Shown here: one piece after another, positions 42,187 to 53,594 of the stretch
Layout of the letters: each line of letters opens with the position of its first letter
How positions within the stretch are numbered: the stretch's first letter is position 1
NCBI GenBank assembly: GCA_013146195.2
Contig: CM028380.1
Span: 83,423,142 to 83,487,141, forward strand
DNA length: 64,000 nucleotides
Origin: Codonopsis lanceolata
Lineage: Eukaryota; Streptophyta; Magnoliopsida; Asterales; Campanulaceae
Reading direction: 5' to 3'
Made by a program: the position numbers and the translations under genes
Notes under the pieces: model-generated
Told to the model about the DNA's origin: nothing
The model's database searches: none
What the model saw: the letters and a program-made list of their open reading frames with translations, nothing else

Positions 42187-43539
42187 ATGGCACAAACACA
42201 CTACATGCTGCCTACATCAAATGCGAACCACGTCCCAATATTGGACGAAGGCCATTTCGATGTTTGGAAGGATAAGGTAATGCGTTTTATGAACTCCATT
42301 GACAACAGGTTATGGAAGTGCGTAATAGCAGGACAACATGTACCAATGAAGGCCAACCTTCTAGCCTCCATCGCTGGGAATCCGGGCGAAGTACCCAAAG
42401 AAGAATCAGAATGGACAGAGGACGACAAAAAACTAGTAGAGCTAGATAGCAAAGCAATCAACATCATTACTAGCTCTCTAGACACAAGCACGTACCAGCA
42501 AGTGATTCGATGTACTACTGTAAAAGAGATGTGGGAAGCTCTTGTGGAATACTTGGAAGGAGACCAAGACACAAGAGATAACAGAAAATACACATTCATC
42601 CAGCAGTTTGACTCCTTCAAAAAGGATCCGAAGGAAACCTTGAGACAAGCATATGATCGCTTCAGTGAGGTAATTAAATATTGCTTTTCTCTTGGTAAAA
42701 CCTATGACAAAATGGAAATGAACATGAGATTTCTAGGCTCTCTAGGTAGCTTGTGGCATGTTAAGACCACTGCCATGAAAGAATCTAAAAACTTAAACGA
42801 AATGACACTCCATAGTCTTTACGCAAGTTTGGAGGTTTATGAGCTCGAAGTAAATCAAGCTCTAGAGCATGACAAACAGTTCAGAACTGTGTCCTTGCCA
42901 GCCATGACTCAAGAAGAAACCACTATTGAAAACAAACCTTCCACTTCCTCCAGTATAAACGATTTTCTTTCAGATGAACAATTTGTTATGTTTGTAAAAC
43001 GTTTTCAAAAGTTTGCAAAATATGGAAGGAAGGACACACACCAGCAGTCCTTTAGAAAGACTGGTGAAAATTCATCTAAAGAAGAGCTTGTGTGTTATAA
43101 TTGTAGAAAACCTGGTCACTTCGCCTCCAAATGTCCAAAGCCAAAATTTGAAGCATACCGAAGGCCTACTTATAAAAAATTTCAAAAGCAAAAGGGTATG
43201 CTAGCTGAAGACATAGAAGATAAACAGGTTGCTACTTGGTTTGAGATGGATTCAGACGAGGAAGAGGATGATTGTGACCAAGCTAACATATGCTTAATAG
43301 CTCATGATTCAGGTCCCACCTATGACTCTGAACATGAAGTCGAAGTCTCACCTAGTCCCTTGGACAAAAGTGAGATCAACTGTGAGAACTTCAGTAAGGA
43401 AGAACTTCTCAAGGATAATCAAGATATGCTTGAAGAGTTCAATTCCTTTAGAGTAGCCTATGTAAAACTCGCCAAGAACTGTGAGAAGCTTGCTGCTGAG
43501 AAATCTCTGATGGCAGCTGAGATTCAAATCTCTCAATAG
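42187..43539 (+). CDS. gag: copia B Gag
   Basis: 450 residues from the first ATG after the PBS. Copia Gag (UBN2/DUF4219 type) occupies residues ~1-230: ILDEGHFDVWKDKVMRFMNS, VKEMWEALVEYLEGDQDTRD, FDSFKKDPKETLRQAYDRF. CYNCRKPGHFASKCP at ~residues 303-317 is a full CCHC knuckle. An acidic region then a coiled-coil-like C-terminus follow. It ends at TAG 43,537-43,539, and the next frames continue the Gag C-terminal extension, so the stop is probably a lesion. Long Gag with coiled coil is typical of Sireviruses. Confidence 0.88.
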   Translation: MAQTHYMLPTSNANHVPILDEGHFDVWKDKVMRFMNSIDNRLWKCVIAGQHVPMKANLLASIAGNPGEVPKEESEWTEDDKKLVELDSKAINIITSSLDTSTYQQVIRCTTVKEMWEALVEYLEGDQDTRDNRKYTFIQQFDSFKKDPKETLRQAYDRFSEVIKYCFSLGKTYDKMEMNMRFLGSLGSLWHVKTTAMKESKNLNEMTLHSLYASLEVYELEVNQALEHDKQFRTVSLPAMTQEETTIENKPSTSSSINDFLSDEQFVMFVKRFQKFAKYGRKDTHQQSFRKTGENSSKEELVCYNCRKPGHFASKCPKPKFEAYRRPTYKKFQKQKGMLAEDIEDKQVATWFEMDSDEEEDDCDQANICLIAHDSGPTYDSEHEVEVSPSPLDKSEINCENFSKEELLKDNQDMLEEFNSFRVAYVKLAKNCEKLAAEKSLMAAEIQISQ

Positions 43540-44419
43540 CTGTCAACAAGAGAGTATCAAGCTTAAAGGAGAAAACAAATTCCTTTGTGACAAAATCGAA
43601 TGTCTCACTGAGCACATCAAAGGACTTGACCTGGAGAAAATTGCCTTGCAAAAGACAATTGACTCTTGGAACAGCTCCAAGGATACCTTTGAAGAAATCC
43701 TTTCAAGCCAAAAGTCATGTAAAGATAAATCTGGCATAGGATATTCTGATGAGCCCAGTATGACATTCTCATCTGTCACAGAGAAAGGTGAATCCTCCGA
43801 GACTGCTTATGATATCTCCTTCTCTAAACAGACGTTCGGAAACAAGGGGAAACAAGGTCTTGGTTATTCAAGTGTTCCTTATGTTTACCCCAAGGCTCAG
43901 AAAGGGAAAGCCAAGATTACTGCTTCAAATGAGAAACCTGAGAAAGTAACGGTAGAGAAACTAAAGTCTGCCGACAACAACTCTGCCAAGGCAAAGTCTG
44001 CTGGCGGTAGACCTACTAAATCTCTACCGGTGACTATCAAGTTTGTCTATGAAACAGGCAAGGCCCCTGTACCTGTTGAAAGTAAACTTAAAGGTATTCT
44101 ACCAAATCCTCCTAAAAGGATTATCAACAGACCAGCCAAGGCTAAGTCTGCTGGTAACGTACCTAGGAGGATCCAAAAGAAACCAATTAAGTCTACCGTC
44201 AACAAGCAAGCTGAACCAAGGACGGCTGTTAAGGAAAAAGATAATCACAATCACTCTTCAGCTAAGGCCACTGACAGTTCTCTATGGAACTTCCATTTAT
44301 GTCATTCTTGCAATTGCCTAGGCCATCTGGCCCCAGAATGTCTGATAAGGTTCACTCCAAAATCTGAGAGACCTAGTTCTCTCAAGGTTAGGCAGGTATG
44401 GGTTCCAAAAGGTTGCTAA
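43540..44419 (+). pseudogene. gag: copia B Gag C-terminal extension
   Basis: The frame from 43,646 is open to 44,419. It encodes a Lys/Ser-rich linker with GIGYSDEPSMTFSSVTEKGE and GLGYSSVPYVYPKAQKGKAK, then repeated KSADNNSAKAKSAGGRPT-like units, then a second Cys-rich motif (LCHSCNCLGHLAPEC) and RQVWVPKGC. This resembles the extended linker between Gag and protease of SIRE/Maximus elements. The coding repeats contain the TCTGCCGAC/GGTAGACC motif also seen in the LTRs. Confidence 0.75.
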
Positions 44420-45493
44420 TCCTTAGGACCAAAAAGAAAATAAAGGGACCTTGTTTCTTTAAATCTTTTCGGTATGCTTCATGGCTATAGATTCGAAGAT
44501 AAGGACATCCGGTACACAGACGTGGCGCCAAGACACATGACAGAAAGCAGTCTACTCTCAGATATAGCTGAAGCCAAAGGTCCCACAGTTATTTTCGGAG
44601 ACAATGCAAGAGGGAAAACAATTGGGTATGGCTCAATCACTAGAGGAAGTCTCTCCATCAACAAAGTTTCTCTAGTGAACGGCTTAAAGCATAATCTTCT
44701 GAGCATATCCCAATTTTGCCACAAAGGACTAATCTACCAATTAAACTCCAACCAATGTCTCATCAAAGATCGTGAATCCTGCTCTACAATACTGACCGAC
44801 AATAGACAAGGAAACGTCTATGTCGTGGACTTGAATCTTTTAGGGAGATTTTCCAGCCTTTGCCTAGTTGCTAACAACGTTTGTGACAACAGTTGGCTAT
44901 GGCACAAGTGTCTCAGTCACCTCAACTTCAAGCACCTCTCCAAGCTCTCCAAAGATGGGCTTGTCAAAGGTCTACCTACGGTGTCTGGCGACCATGACAG
45001 AAGTTGTAAAGCTTGCCAATTAGGAAAACTTTCCAAGTCTTCCTTCAAAAGAAAGTCTGTCATGTCAACAAACAGACCTCTTCAACTTCTGCATATAGAT
45101 CTCTTTGGACCAATCACTACAGTCATTATTTCAGGAGACAAGTACGCACTTGTAGTAGTTGACGACTACTTTAGGTTCACCTGGATCGAAACAATGACTT
45201 CGAAAGATGAGATTTATGATCTAGTCACCGCTCTTTTCAGAAGACTTCAAACAGAAAAGCTTGAAGATATTAGTGACGTAAGATCAGAAAATGGCACCGA
45301 ATTCAAGAACAACGGTGTAGAAAGATACTGTGATGACTACGGGATCGGCCACAACTTCTTTGCTGTCGAAACTCCTCAACAAAATGGTGTAGCTGAACGG
45401 AAGAACAGAACGATTGAAGCAAAGAAGAACTATCTTTGGCGTAAGCAAAACTTCCAAAGTATTTCAGGCGTCAACTCGCATGTTTTACCCTAA
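44420..45493 (+). pseudogene. pol: copia B protease remnant and integrase N-half
   Basis: The protease active-site region reads DIRYTDVAPRHMTESS: the Asp is followed by Val-Ala, so the D-S/T-G triad is lost. KTIGYGSITRGSLSINKVSL and GLKHNLLSISQFC complete the protease. The GAG-pre-integrase knuckle is at WHKCLSHLNFKHLSKLSKDG then CKACQLGK. The integrase core has LHIDLFGPIT with the first Asp. The second catalytic Asp position reads SENGTEF (Glu, 45,289-45,291). The third block is GVAERKNRT. After that a deletion or frameshift near 45,415 ends the frame. Confidence 0.85.
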
Positions 45494-46715
45494 TGCATCC
45501 CTAGTAAACAAGTTTCATAACAAAACTCCATATGAAATATGGAGAGGAAGAACCCCAAACATAGGATTTTTTAAAATCTTCAGCTGTAAATGTTTTATTC
45601 TTTATAATGGAAAAGAATATAGAGGAAAATTTGATGCAAAATCAGACGAAGGAATTTTTCTGGGGTATTCCAAACATTCAAAAGCATTTCGCATTTTCAG
45701 TAAAACTCATTTGAAAATTTTAGAATATGTTCATGTTACTTTTGATGAATATGACTTGTTAGATCCTAGAAAGGATCAGAATGTTGCTAATGATTCTAAT
45801 AATGATGAGACAGGTACAAATACAACATCTACCTCCACTCCTCTTCAGAATTCTGCAACTGCAGACCCTTCCAGCTCTGCTAACCCTTCACCGACAGACT
45901 TCAACTCTGTCGGTACCAGCTCCAACTCTTCTGTTGACCCAGAACCTATCTCTTCTGTTTTACCCCAAACACCTTTGCAGATCACTCACCCTTCTTGTTC
46001 ACCAGAAAATGAAGGTTTCGAAGATCCTATCTTTTCTGAACCTGATTTTGGTGAATCACCTTCTCAACCTACTCCAGAATTCTTAAGGGAAGAACCCACC
46101 AGAAGTGATCTTCCTCCAACTATTATTGAAACAAGAGATCATCCTATTTCTCAAATCATTGGTGATCTCAACTCAGGAGTTCGTACGAGAAATAGAGTTC
46201 GAAATGAGACTATGTTTGCATTTGCATTCGTATTTGAAATCGAGCCAAAGAAGATTGATGAAGCTATCGAAGATCATTACTGTATTGAAGCTATGCAAGA
46301 AGAGCTGAACCAATTTGAAAGATGCAAAGTGTGGAGCTTAGTTCAAAGACCGACTAACCATCCAGTTATCGGCACCAAATGGGTATACAGGAACAAAAGA
46401 GATGAAGATGGGAACTTCACCAGAAACAAAGCTAGATTGGTTGCTCAAGGCTACCGACAGGAAGAAGGAATTGACTTCGGTGAAACATTTGCTCCTGTTG
46501 CTAGATTAGAAGCAATCAGACTCTTTCTAGCCTATGCTTTGTTCATGGACTTCAAAGTTTATCAGATGGATGTGAAGAGTGCCTTTCTGAATGGTGATCT
46601 TCAAGAAACGGTATACGTTGAACAACCTCCAGGCTTTGTCATTCAAGACAAACTAGATCATGTCTACCCGCTCAAGAAAGCACTCTATGGCCTAAAACAA
46701 GCTCCTAGAGCTTGA
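45494..46715 (+). pseudogene. pol: copia B integrase C-half and reverse transcriptase N-half
   Basis: The frame reads NKTPYEIWRGRTPNIGFFKI and KSDEGIFLGYSKHSKAFRIF (integrase C-terminus), then a Pro/Ser/Thr-rich linker. RT begins near 46,290 with HPVIGTKWVYRNKRDEDGNF, KARLVAQGYRQEEGIDF, VYQMDVKSAFLNGDLQE and LKKALYGLKQAPRA. TGA at 46,713-46,715 stops it just after that motif, and the RT continues in frame after the stop. Confidence 0.87.
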
Positions 46716-47453
46716 TATGAAACTCTATCCAAATTCTTAATTGAACAAGGATTCGTGAGAGGAAGAATAGACACAACTCTGTTCATCCTCAAGCACAAAG
46801 GTCATTCTCTTCAGGTACAAATCTATGTGGACGACATCATCTTTGGATCAACTAACCAAAGCCTGTGCAAGAGATTCGAGAAGCTGATGCAAAGCAAGTT
46901 CGAGATGAGTATGATGAGAGAACTTACCTACTTTCTAGGACTGCAGATTCAACATACTTCCGACGAAATCTTCATCAGCCAAACCAAATATGCAAAGGAA
47001 CTCATCAAGAAATTTGGTCTTGATTCAGCAAAAGGATTTGAGACTCCAATGTCTACCAACTGTCATCTTGATAAAGATGAGAAGGGAAAGCAAGAGAACA
47101 TGACCAAGCACCGAGGAATCATAGGTTCATTTCTTTACCTTACTGCCAGTAGACCTGACATTATGTTTGCTGTTTATGTTTGTGCAAGATTTCAGGCAGA
47201 TCCAAAGGAATCACATTTTCTTGCTGCCAAACGTATCATCAGATATGTTTCAACAACTACAAATCTAGGTATCTGGTATTCCAAATGCAAAAACTTTGAT
47301 CTAGTTGGATACTCAGATGTAGATTATGTAGCCTGTAAAGTGAGTAGAAGAAGCACCAGTGGGACTTGTCAATTTCTTGGAAATAGACTTGTCTCATGGT
47401 CATGCAAGAAACAAGGATCGATTGCAAACTCCACGACAGAGGCAGAATATATT
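46716..47453 (+). pseudogene. pol: copia B reverse transcriptase C-half and RNase H, cut at 47,454
   Basis: It continues the RT: FILKHKGHSLQVQIYVDDII with intact YVDD, MMRELTYFLGLQIQHTSDEI, then SFLYLTASRPDIMFAVYVCA. RNase H starts with GYSDVDYVACKVSRRSTSGT and SWSCKKQGSIANSTTEAEYI, and is interrupted right after AEYI by the TG of Tekay LTR D. The rest of RNase H, any accessory ORF, the PPT and 3' LTR are not in the window. Confidence 0.9.
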
Positions 47454-50441
47454 TGTGAGAACCCAAACCCCTTTACATGAACAACATCATTATAACATGT
47501 TTATTATGTGTCTTGACATGTTAGAGACTACATTTCATTCATATCATGTTTGCATTGAGTTGGTTAAGGTCATAATAGAGTGATGGTCTTCCATGCGTTG
47601 CATGCCTTGTTGTTGAAGTTTCGAGTGTTTATCTTAACATGTTAGAACATAACTTAGTTTCATTGGAGTCTTAGTACCTTGCATTTATGACTTAGAATGT
47701 TCATCTTAGTTGTTGTATGCTTGGTTGAAAGTTTAGAAGCTTCGTTGCTTCGGTTGTGTTTTGAGATTGTTCATCATTGCTTATATTGCCTTCTTGTCGT
47801 CTTGATAGACGTTCCTTTGAGTTCTAGTCTTTGTATGCAAGCCATAACCATGTCTAAACAAGCCTTATACATGTTGAAGTTATCCTAGTTTAAGTTGGGT
47901 TTGATTCGTGTTTTATTCGTTGGCCTTTTGTCGAGTGGTTCCAGCCATGTTTTAGCTTGTTTCGGATGTGTTTCGGGGGTGTTTCCGACTTGTTTTGAGT
48001 TGGGTTACACCTTAGGATGCTTGCCCATGAGTTTGGAATCATTTAGGACAAGTTTAGATGAAGTTTGAAGCATGAACCTCGCGGCCGCATGGCTCTTTGA
48101 TCACTAGCTCGCATGGAGATGCTGAGAGCTGTCCAAAATGTGCAGAGTTTGTTCAACAGGACCATGCGCGCTCATGGTCCATTTTCTAAGCGACCGCATT
48201 GGTCTGTTTTCAGCATTTAGACTTTTCTTGGTTGGTTTTGGCTATTGACCACCAAGCCCTTGGCCCTTGGACGTCTTGAGTGAGTCAAGCCTCCTTTATT
48301 GACCCTCCTACAACCCTTCTAAGCCCTTGGATGAACCCTTATCAATGGCTAGCATTCCTTGGCCAATTAGAAGGCTTATAACCCCCTTCACATGGATAGT
48401 GGTCTTCTTGGAAGGTATAAAACCATTTCTTCAGCCATTTCAGCCATTAGTGATCACCAACAATCAGATTTGCAGAGCTTGAACCTCCATTTTCGTCCAT
48501 AGCAAGAACACCAACTTGAGGGACCATTTGTCGGAGTTCCGGTGATCTGATCGGCGATCTGAGACCGCCAAATCGAAGGCCTTGCTCTACTCTACAACAA
48601 TCCTTGGTTTAATCCTCCTTCCATCCATTATTCATAGGCTTAAGGTGAGTTGACAATTCCCAGAATTTTCATGTTCAATATTATAACATGACCCCTTCAT
48701 TATAGCTGTTCTATTGATGCTTAGGAACACTTTTTGTGAAGAAGAATCCTCCAATTCAACCTATGAAATGTGTGTAGGATTTTATGATTTCTTGTTGAAG
48801 TTGTGATTTTGACTTTATGCAAAGCATGAATGTTGTTTATAATGTGCCCAGGAACAACTCTTATGAAAGAATATGTTTCAATTCTAAGTTTAACAAAATC
48901 ACTGATTCTAGGGTTTGAAACTCGGGAATGTGTTTATGGCTAGTTTAAGGTCATGAAAGGCTTAGTTTTTAAGTTCTAAATGAACAGAGAACTTAGGAAA
49001 GGGCAATGTGATGCATATAATATCAATGCTCTACTAGTTGCATTTTTAGAAATGACTCATTGGAGTTGAGATTAGGGAGTTATTGAACAATACCGACTCC
49101 ACATTCAATCCCTACGACGTTTGTAGTTCGTTAGACTAATGTATTAGTTTACGAGACTTTGTGATGGATTGAAGGGCATGTTTGATATGTGTGCTTATAA
49201 GACTCAATCGAGTTCTTATGCGATTTATATGATTGTGTGAAGCAAATGCATAATTGAGAGCATGTTATAGAATGATGTATCTATTTGACATGTTGAATTC
49301 GCTCTTGTCGGATTCCTATTTGATTTCTTAATGAGTAAACAACTACTTGTTTGTCGAACTTGTTCCTTATTTGAGATTTTATGACGAGTAAACATATACT
49401 TGGCATTGCATTAGTCCTGCTGGCATATTTGGTTAAGTCGATGGTGTGACAATGCATCGCCGTCACGAGTTATGGGACTCGTGATAGTGATGGGTTGTTA
49501 TACCGGGTTTTTATCACACATCCCTCCACTGTTGGCCACAGTGGGGAAGTAGCCCGTTTGCGGTAACCAACAGAGCACATTGGCAAGTCTAATTACCAAG
49601 TAGAGAGCTCAGTACTTTGATACACTCATCACGGGTATCATTGGCACGAAAAGTTAACGCTGTGTATTGCAGGAGCTACGTAGCGGCACCGGTTCCATAA
49701 CATATCCTCCTTATATGTGGTTTACTTTATAGCACTTATGTGAAACAATGTGCTACCATGGATATGTGATTTAAGTGTTTATATAAATGAATGCTTGATT
49801 GACTTGATTTTAAAGATGATATCTTGCTATGCATGATTGCATGATGCCATGACATGCATAATTGTTAACTCACAATGTCTTTATCACTTACCCCCTCCAT
49901 TTTACTGCTTTAGATCTGAGCCGTTCAGGTCTTCCCCGTTGAGGTGTTGCGGGGTTCGTGCTTGTCCGTGATCATACGCGACGAGGTTGTTGTTTATAGA
50001 TGTCCTTCTTTTGATCTCTTATGTGAGGACATTGGGTTTAGCAAGTCATTTAGACTTCACTTTGGGAACCTTGTTTATTTGTATTTATGTCTATACATGT
50101 ATCCTATTTTGAGTGCCGGCGCATGTACGCCAAGCCTTGTATAGATGTAGTTTGGTTCACATGTTTTAAATCTTCCGCTGGGCATTACTTTAGCTCTTAT
50201 TTATTTATGTTGTTTCTCCGGCATGTTGTAGCCGTCGAGGTATATATGCATGAACTGTTTAGTGTTGGGTTCCGGTTGTAAAGTCGCCGATGAATTGATA
50301 TACTTGTCTTTAATTGCTATATCAGGTTTTAAAAGTTTTAAATTATTCCGGCCTTTTAGTGCCGAGTCGCGCTTCATCTACAATGTTGCGGCACGTCGTT
50401 TTCTGTAATTGAGTCTTTGCATGTATTGTTGTCCTATTTGG
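47454..50441 (+). mobile_element. 5' LTR of Tekay element D, 3' end missing
   Basis: It starts TGTGAGAACCC inside copia B RNase H. It aligns by eye with the solo LTR along its 3' third (palindrome at 49,525-49,543, CTTACCCCCTCCATTTTACT region, and GTTGCGGCACGTCGTTTTCT). Homology stops near 50,441, before the CGGGTCGCCACA terminus present in the other two Tekay LTRs. The following gag has no recognisable PBS before it. Confidence 0.85.
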
Positions 50442-50472
50442 ATGACTTGACTTGATTTCTTATAGGTTCACG

Positions 50473-51195
50473 ATGGTGGAGACTAGACACGGTACGAATA
50501 CCGGAGGTACTGGTCCTAGCCAGGGAGGCGGTGTTGGTCGAGGTGATAGAGAGAATAGACAGGGTGATAGACCTCCACAGCAGGAGCAGGTTGACCCTAA
50601 TGCGCAGATGGCGGAAATGTATCGCCGTATACTTGCTTTTATGACTGAGATGGCCCAGGGTGGTCAGCCAGGAGGAGTACCACATACACCACCACCACCA
50701 TCAGAACCAGAGGTGAGGCAGCCGCCGCCTCGTATTGATGTGCCTGTTGATCCTAGAGTGAGGAACAACACTATTTTGGAGATATTCTTGAAGATGGAAC
50801 CTCCATCTTTCGAGGGTGAGTCAGATGCTAGTATTGCTGAGTTGTGGCTGGAGAACTTAGAGAAGATCTTTGTAGCTCTGGACTGCACTGAGGAAGAGAA
50901 GGTTGTACTTGCAGTTTATAAGCTGAGGGGAGCCACCAACCATTGGTGGAAAGTCTTGCTTGCTAGCTGGAATCTGAATCTGGTTCCTAGAGTGTGGCCT
51001 AACTTTGAGAGGGAGTTCAGGGCTTCTTATGTACCGATGGTAGTGAGACAGAGGAGGGAGAAGGAGTTCCAGGATTTGGAGCAGGGTTCTATGTTCGTGG
51101 CTCAGTATTTGTCTAAGTTCACCGAGTTGTCGCAGATTGTGCACATCTTGTACCGAATGAGCCTTAGAGGGTACTTAAGTTCGTTAAGGGTTTGA
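50473..51195 (+). pseudogene. gag: Tekay D Gag, first part
   Basis: The ATG at 50,473 starts MVETRHGTNTGG, then a Gly/Arg and Pro-rich N-terminus. The Gag core reads FLKMEPPSFEGESDASIAEL, WLENLEKIFVALDCTEEEK, LRGATNHWWKVLL and FEREFRASYVPMVVRQRREK. A frameshift near 51,140 (after LSKFTELSQ) sends the frame to a stop at 51,195, and the next ~150 bp are read in other frames. The typical chromovirus Gag is otherwise complete. Confidence 0.88.
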
Positions 51196-52404
51196 AGACG
51201 AGTTTAGGGAGACAACTTTTGTCTCTTCGATTGACGTGATTATCGGGCGCGGTAGATCGTGCCTATGAGATAGAGAGAGATATTGAGGAGCACAGTGTAA
51301 GGCTTCTGCGTCTTCACAAGAAGACATCGATCATCACGGGGCCTCGCAAAGATGCAGGGAGAGACCGAGTCGGGAATCGGTTCGGCAGGTAGGGGCAACC
51401 GTCGCAACGGTGGCCATGGTAGACAAATACGATGCAGTGGCGCCCGGATACGTGAGAGTCGGGATAGTCGCGCTCCATCTTCTCAGGGGCAGCAGGGACA
51501 GAGGAACAATTCTGTGGTATGTTCTTATTATCAGCGCACGGGGCACGCAGTTGAGCAGTGTTGGACTAAGATTGCTAAGTGTCACGGGTGTGGTGAGATG
51601 GGTCATATGAGGAGAGATTGTCCTAAGGCTGGTGTTAGTCAGTCAGTGGATTCTGTTTCACAATCTGGGAATAAGAGGGATAGTGATGGCCATCCAAAGG
51701 CGCATGCACGTGTATTTGCGCTGGATCAGCGTGGTGTTCCAGAGTCTACTTCAGTGATTGGAGGTACTCTCTCAGTTTTCGGTCATAGAGCTCGAGTTCT
51801 TATAGATCTGGGGTCTACTCATTTATATGTTGCATCACATTTTATAGATCATTTATGTGTATTGCCTGCTCAGTTGCCTTATGTTCTTGAGGTGTCTACA
51901 CTGTTGGGTGATTGTATGTTGGCGTCTGAGGTCTATAGGGGTTGTGATGTACTTGTTTGTGATCGGGTTTTGCATGCGGATTTGGTAGTATTGCCTATCC
52001 GGGATTTTGATGTGATATTGGGTATGGATTGGCTTTGTGTTTACCATGCTTTAGTAGATTGCCGTCACAAAAGGGTTACTTTTGCCATGCCTGGTATTCC
52101 GGAGTTTGTATTTACTGGTGATCATTCTTTGAATGGTATACATGTTATTTCTGCTTTGCGGGCTAGGAAACTTCTTTCTCAAGGGTGTATGGGGTATATT
52201 TCTTGTGTGCCTGATACTAGCATGTCTACTGTTACAGAAGATGTACCGGTAGTTAATGAATTTCCGGATGTCTTTTCGACTGATTATGCATTACCTCCCG
52301 ACCGAGAGTTAGAGTTTTGCATTGAGCTATTGCCAGGGACTTCACCTATCTCTAGAGCACCTTATAGGATGGCTCCAACTGAGTTGAGAGAGTTGAAGGA
52401 GTAG
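51196..52404 (+). pseudogene. pol: Tekay D Gag knuckle and protease
   Basis: The main frame is 51,352-52,401. It holds CHGCGEMGHMRRDC (a CCHC knuckle), then protease with RARVLIDLGSTHLYVASHFI: the catalytic triad reads D-L-G, with Leu where Ser or Thr is normal. ADLVVLPIRDFDVILGMDWL closes the protease. RT approach is PDVFSTDYALPPDRELEFCI and YRMAPTELRELKE, ending in TAG 52,402-52,404. Confidence 0.87.
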
Positions 52405-53594
52405 TTGCAGGAACTGCTAGATAGGGAGTTTATTAAACCGAGTGTATCTCCGTGGGGTGCACCAGTGTTGTTTGTGAAGAAGAAGGATGGTAGTTTGCGG
52501 TTGTGCATTGACTATCGTCAGTTGAACCAGGTTACTATAAAGAATAAGTATCCATTACCTCACATTGATGATCTCTTTGATCAGCTTCAGGGGTCTGTTG
52601 TGTATTCCAAGTTAGACTTGAGGAGTGGTTACCACCAGTTGAGGGTTCGGGCGGAGGATGTCCCGAAGACAGCCTTTCGTACACGTTATGGCCATTATGA
52701 GTTTGTTGTGATGCCGTTTGGTTTGACAAACACGCCTGCCGTTTTCATGGACTTGATGAATAGGGTGTTTCATGAGTACCTTGATTGTTTTGTAGTGGTG
52801 TTCATTGATGATATCCTCATGTACTCGAAGTCACGAGAGGAGCATGAGCATCATTTGAGAGAGGTTCTTACTGTGTTGCGTAAGAAACAGCTTTTTGCTA
52901 AGTTTAGCAGGTTTGCATTTTTGCTAGAACAAGTTGCTTTTCTTGGGCATGTTGTGTCTAGTGATGGTATCGCGGTGGATCCATCAAAGGTTGAGGCTGT
53001 TACCGAGTGGAAGACTCCTAGTACGGTGACCGAAGTCCGTAGTTTCTTGGGCTTGGCGGGTTATTACTGTAGGTTTATTGAGGGATTTTCTAATATTGGT
53101 ACTCTTATGACCAATCTTACTCATAAGAAGTATGCTTTTGTTTGGAGTGACAAGTGCGAGGCTAGTTTTCAGGAGTTGAAGAGGAGGTTGACTATTGTTC
53201 CTGTTTTGGCATTGCCTAGTGGTTGTGATAACTTCGTGGTTTATTGTGATGCTTCTTTGGAAGGTTTAGGTTGTGTGCTTATGCAGAACGGGAAGGTTAT
53301 TGCCTATGCTTCTAGGAAGTTGTCACCGTATGAGCAGAATTATCCGACTCATGATCTTGAGTTAGCAGCTATTATCTTTGCGCTTCACAAGTGGAAACAC
53401 TATCTTTATAGAGCTAAGTTTGAGGTGTATACGGATCATAAGAGTCTGAAATACCTTTTCTCACAAAAGGAGTTGAATATGTGACAGAGGCATTGGATGG
53501 AAAAGCTTAAGGATCACGATTGTACTATCTTGTACCATCCAGGGAAAGCGAATGTAGTTGCGGATGCGTTGAGTAGGAGATCCTACATGTCATG
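52405..53594 (+). pseudogene. pol: Tekay D reverse transcriptase and RNase H, cut at 53,595
   Basis: RT is continuous with the previous frame after the TAG: WGAPVLFVKKKDGSLRLCID, GSVVYSKLDLRSGYHQLRVR, VMPFGLTNTPAVF and the catalytic FIDD (VVVFIDDILMYSKS). RNase H: FVVYCDASLEGLGCVLMQNG, YPTHDLELAAIIFALHKW, FEVYTDHKSLKYLFS. TGA at 53,482-53,484 stops the frame at ELNM; the remaining KLKDHDCTILYHPGKANVVA and DALSRRSYM segment runs to the copia LTR at 53,595. Integrase and chromodomain are missing from the window. RT and RNase H residues are otherwise well kept. Confidence 0.9.
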
